From Methylomonas methanica (lineage in GTDB: Bacteria; Pseudomonadota; Gammaproteobacteria; Methylococcales; Methylomonadaceae), in assembly GCA_001644045.1 (NCBI GenBank), contig LUUF01000086.1:54535-118534 (forward strand): a stretch of 64,000 nt of DNA. Reading direction: 5' to 3'. Below the pieces are notes generated by a model that was not told where the DNA came from, did no database searches, and saw only the letters and a program-made list of their open reading frames with translations. The position numbers and the translations under genes are program-made. This document shows positions 63,982 to 64,000 of this stretch, piece after piece (positions within the stretch are counted from its first letter, which is position 1; each line of letters opens with the position of its first letter).

Positions 63982-64000
63982 GTGATCCCCGCCACGAATA

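Noticed and set aside
1..64000. CRISPR arrays, tRNA or rRNA genes
   Set aside because: I looked for regularly spaced repeats and for tRNA-like arms in all gaps and found none; short tRNAs could still be missed by eye.

Overview
The window is chromosomal DNA from a Gram-negative gammaproteobacterium. RpoS, DksA with GluQ-RS, a RecCBD operon, PrmB-AroC, LpxK/KdsB lipid A and Kdo genes, FNR and assimilatory NirBD all point that way. The style of the gene set (several small periplasmic c-type cytochromes, a secreted propeller protein, assimilatory nitrite reduction) suggests a methanotroph of the Methylococcales, perhaps Methylomonas-like. That last step is inference: no methane or methanol oxidation gene lies in the window. 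Most of the DNA has a medium-high GC look; the stretch at about 21.8-23.4 kb is strikingly AT-rich and looks imported.

Layout. 0-7.2 kb: an exported redox region on the + strand, with a DUF1553 protein (cut by the window edge), a Tat-exported DUF1501 protein, a c556-like cytochrome with a CX3CH haem site, a periplasmic peroxiredoxin, a dihaem cytochrome c, a second peroxiredoxin and a PepSY membrane protein. 7.4-10 kb: thiopurine methyltransferase and an unrecognised 607-residue protein. 10.2-19.3 kb: recC-recB-recD, coupled by ATGA overlaps. 19.4-20.7 kb: a TolC-type channel. 20.8-23.7 kb: a scar region holding a decayed IS5-family element, an AT-rich DUF4301 gene of Bacteroidetes type, and the frameshifted tail of a galU gene. 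23.7-27.9 kb (minus strand): dksA-gluQ-acs-EamA transporter. 28-30.2 kb: aminotransferase, rhodanese, DUF3581. 30.3-32.1 kb: moeA and mobB. 32.1-34.1 kb: a small J-domain membrane protein and rpoS. 34.2-36.9 kb: an anchored protein of unknown function and ppx. 37-38.7 kb: a two-gene ABC-2 exporter. 38.7-42.1 kb (minus): an orphan FliK-like protein, fbp and fnr. 42.4-45.2 kb: a secreted propeller protein and a DUF2799 lipoprotein. 45.3-50.7 kb: nitrate/nitrite assimilation (narK-nasT divergent from nirBD). 50.7-57 kb: PhzF, a methyltransferase, creD, a lipoprotein hydrolase, a small secreted protein and an HDOD protein. 57-63.2 kb: prmB-aroC-MFS, then exbB-exbD-lpxK-trm112-kdsB. 63.2-64 kb: a frameshifted small membrane protein and palindromic repeats.

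The most informative regulatory signal is the nirB leader (47580-47673). A hairpin with an A1/G4 hexaloop, the signature bound by ANTAR proteins, shares bases with a strong intrinsic terminator. The ANTAR protein NasT is encoded just across the divergent gap, so an antitermination switch for nitrite reductase can be read from the DNA. The most novel gene set is the peroxiredoxin/cytochrome/DUF1501/DUF1553 region at the left end; its function as a unit is not known to me.
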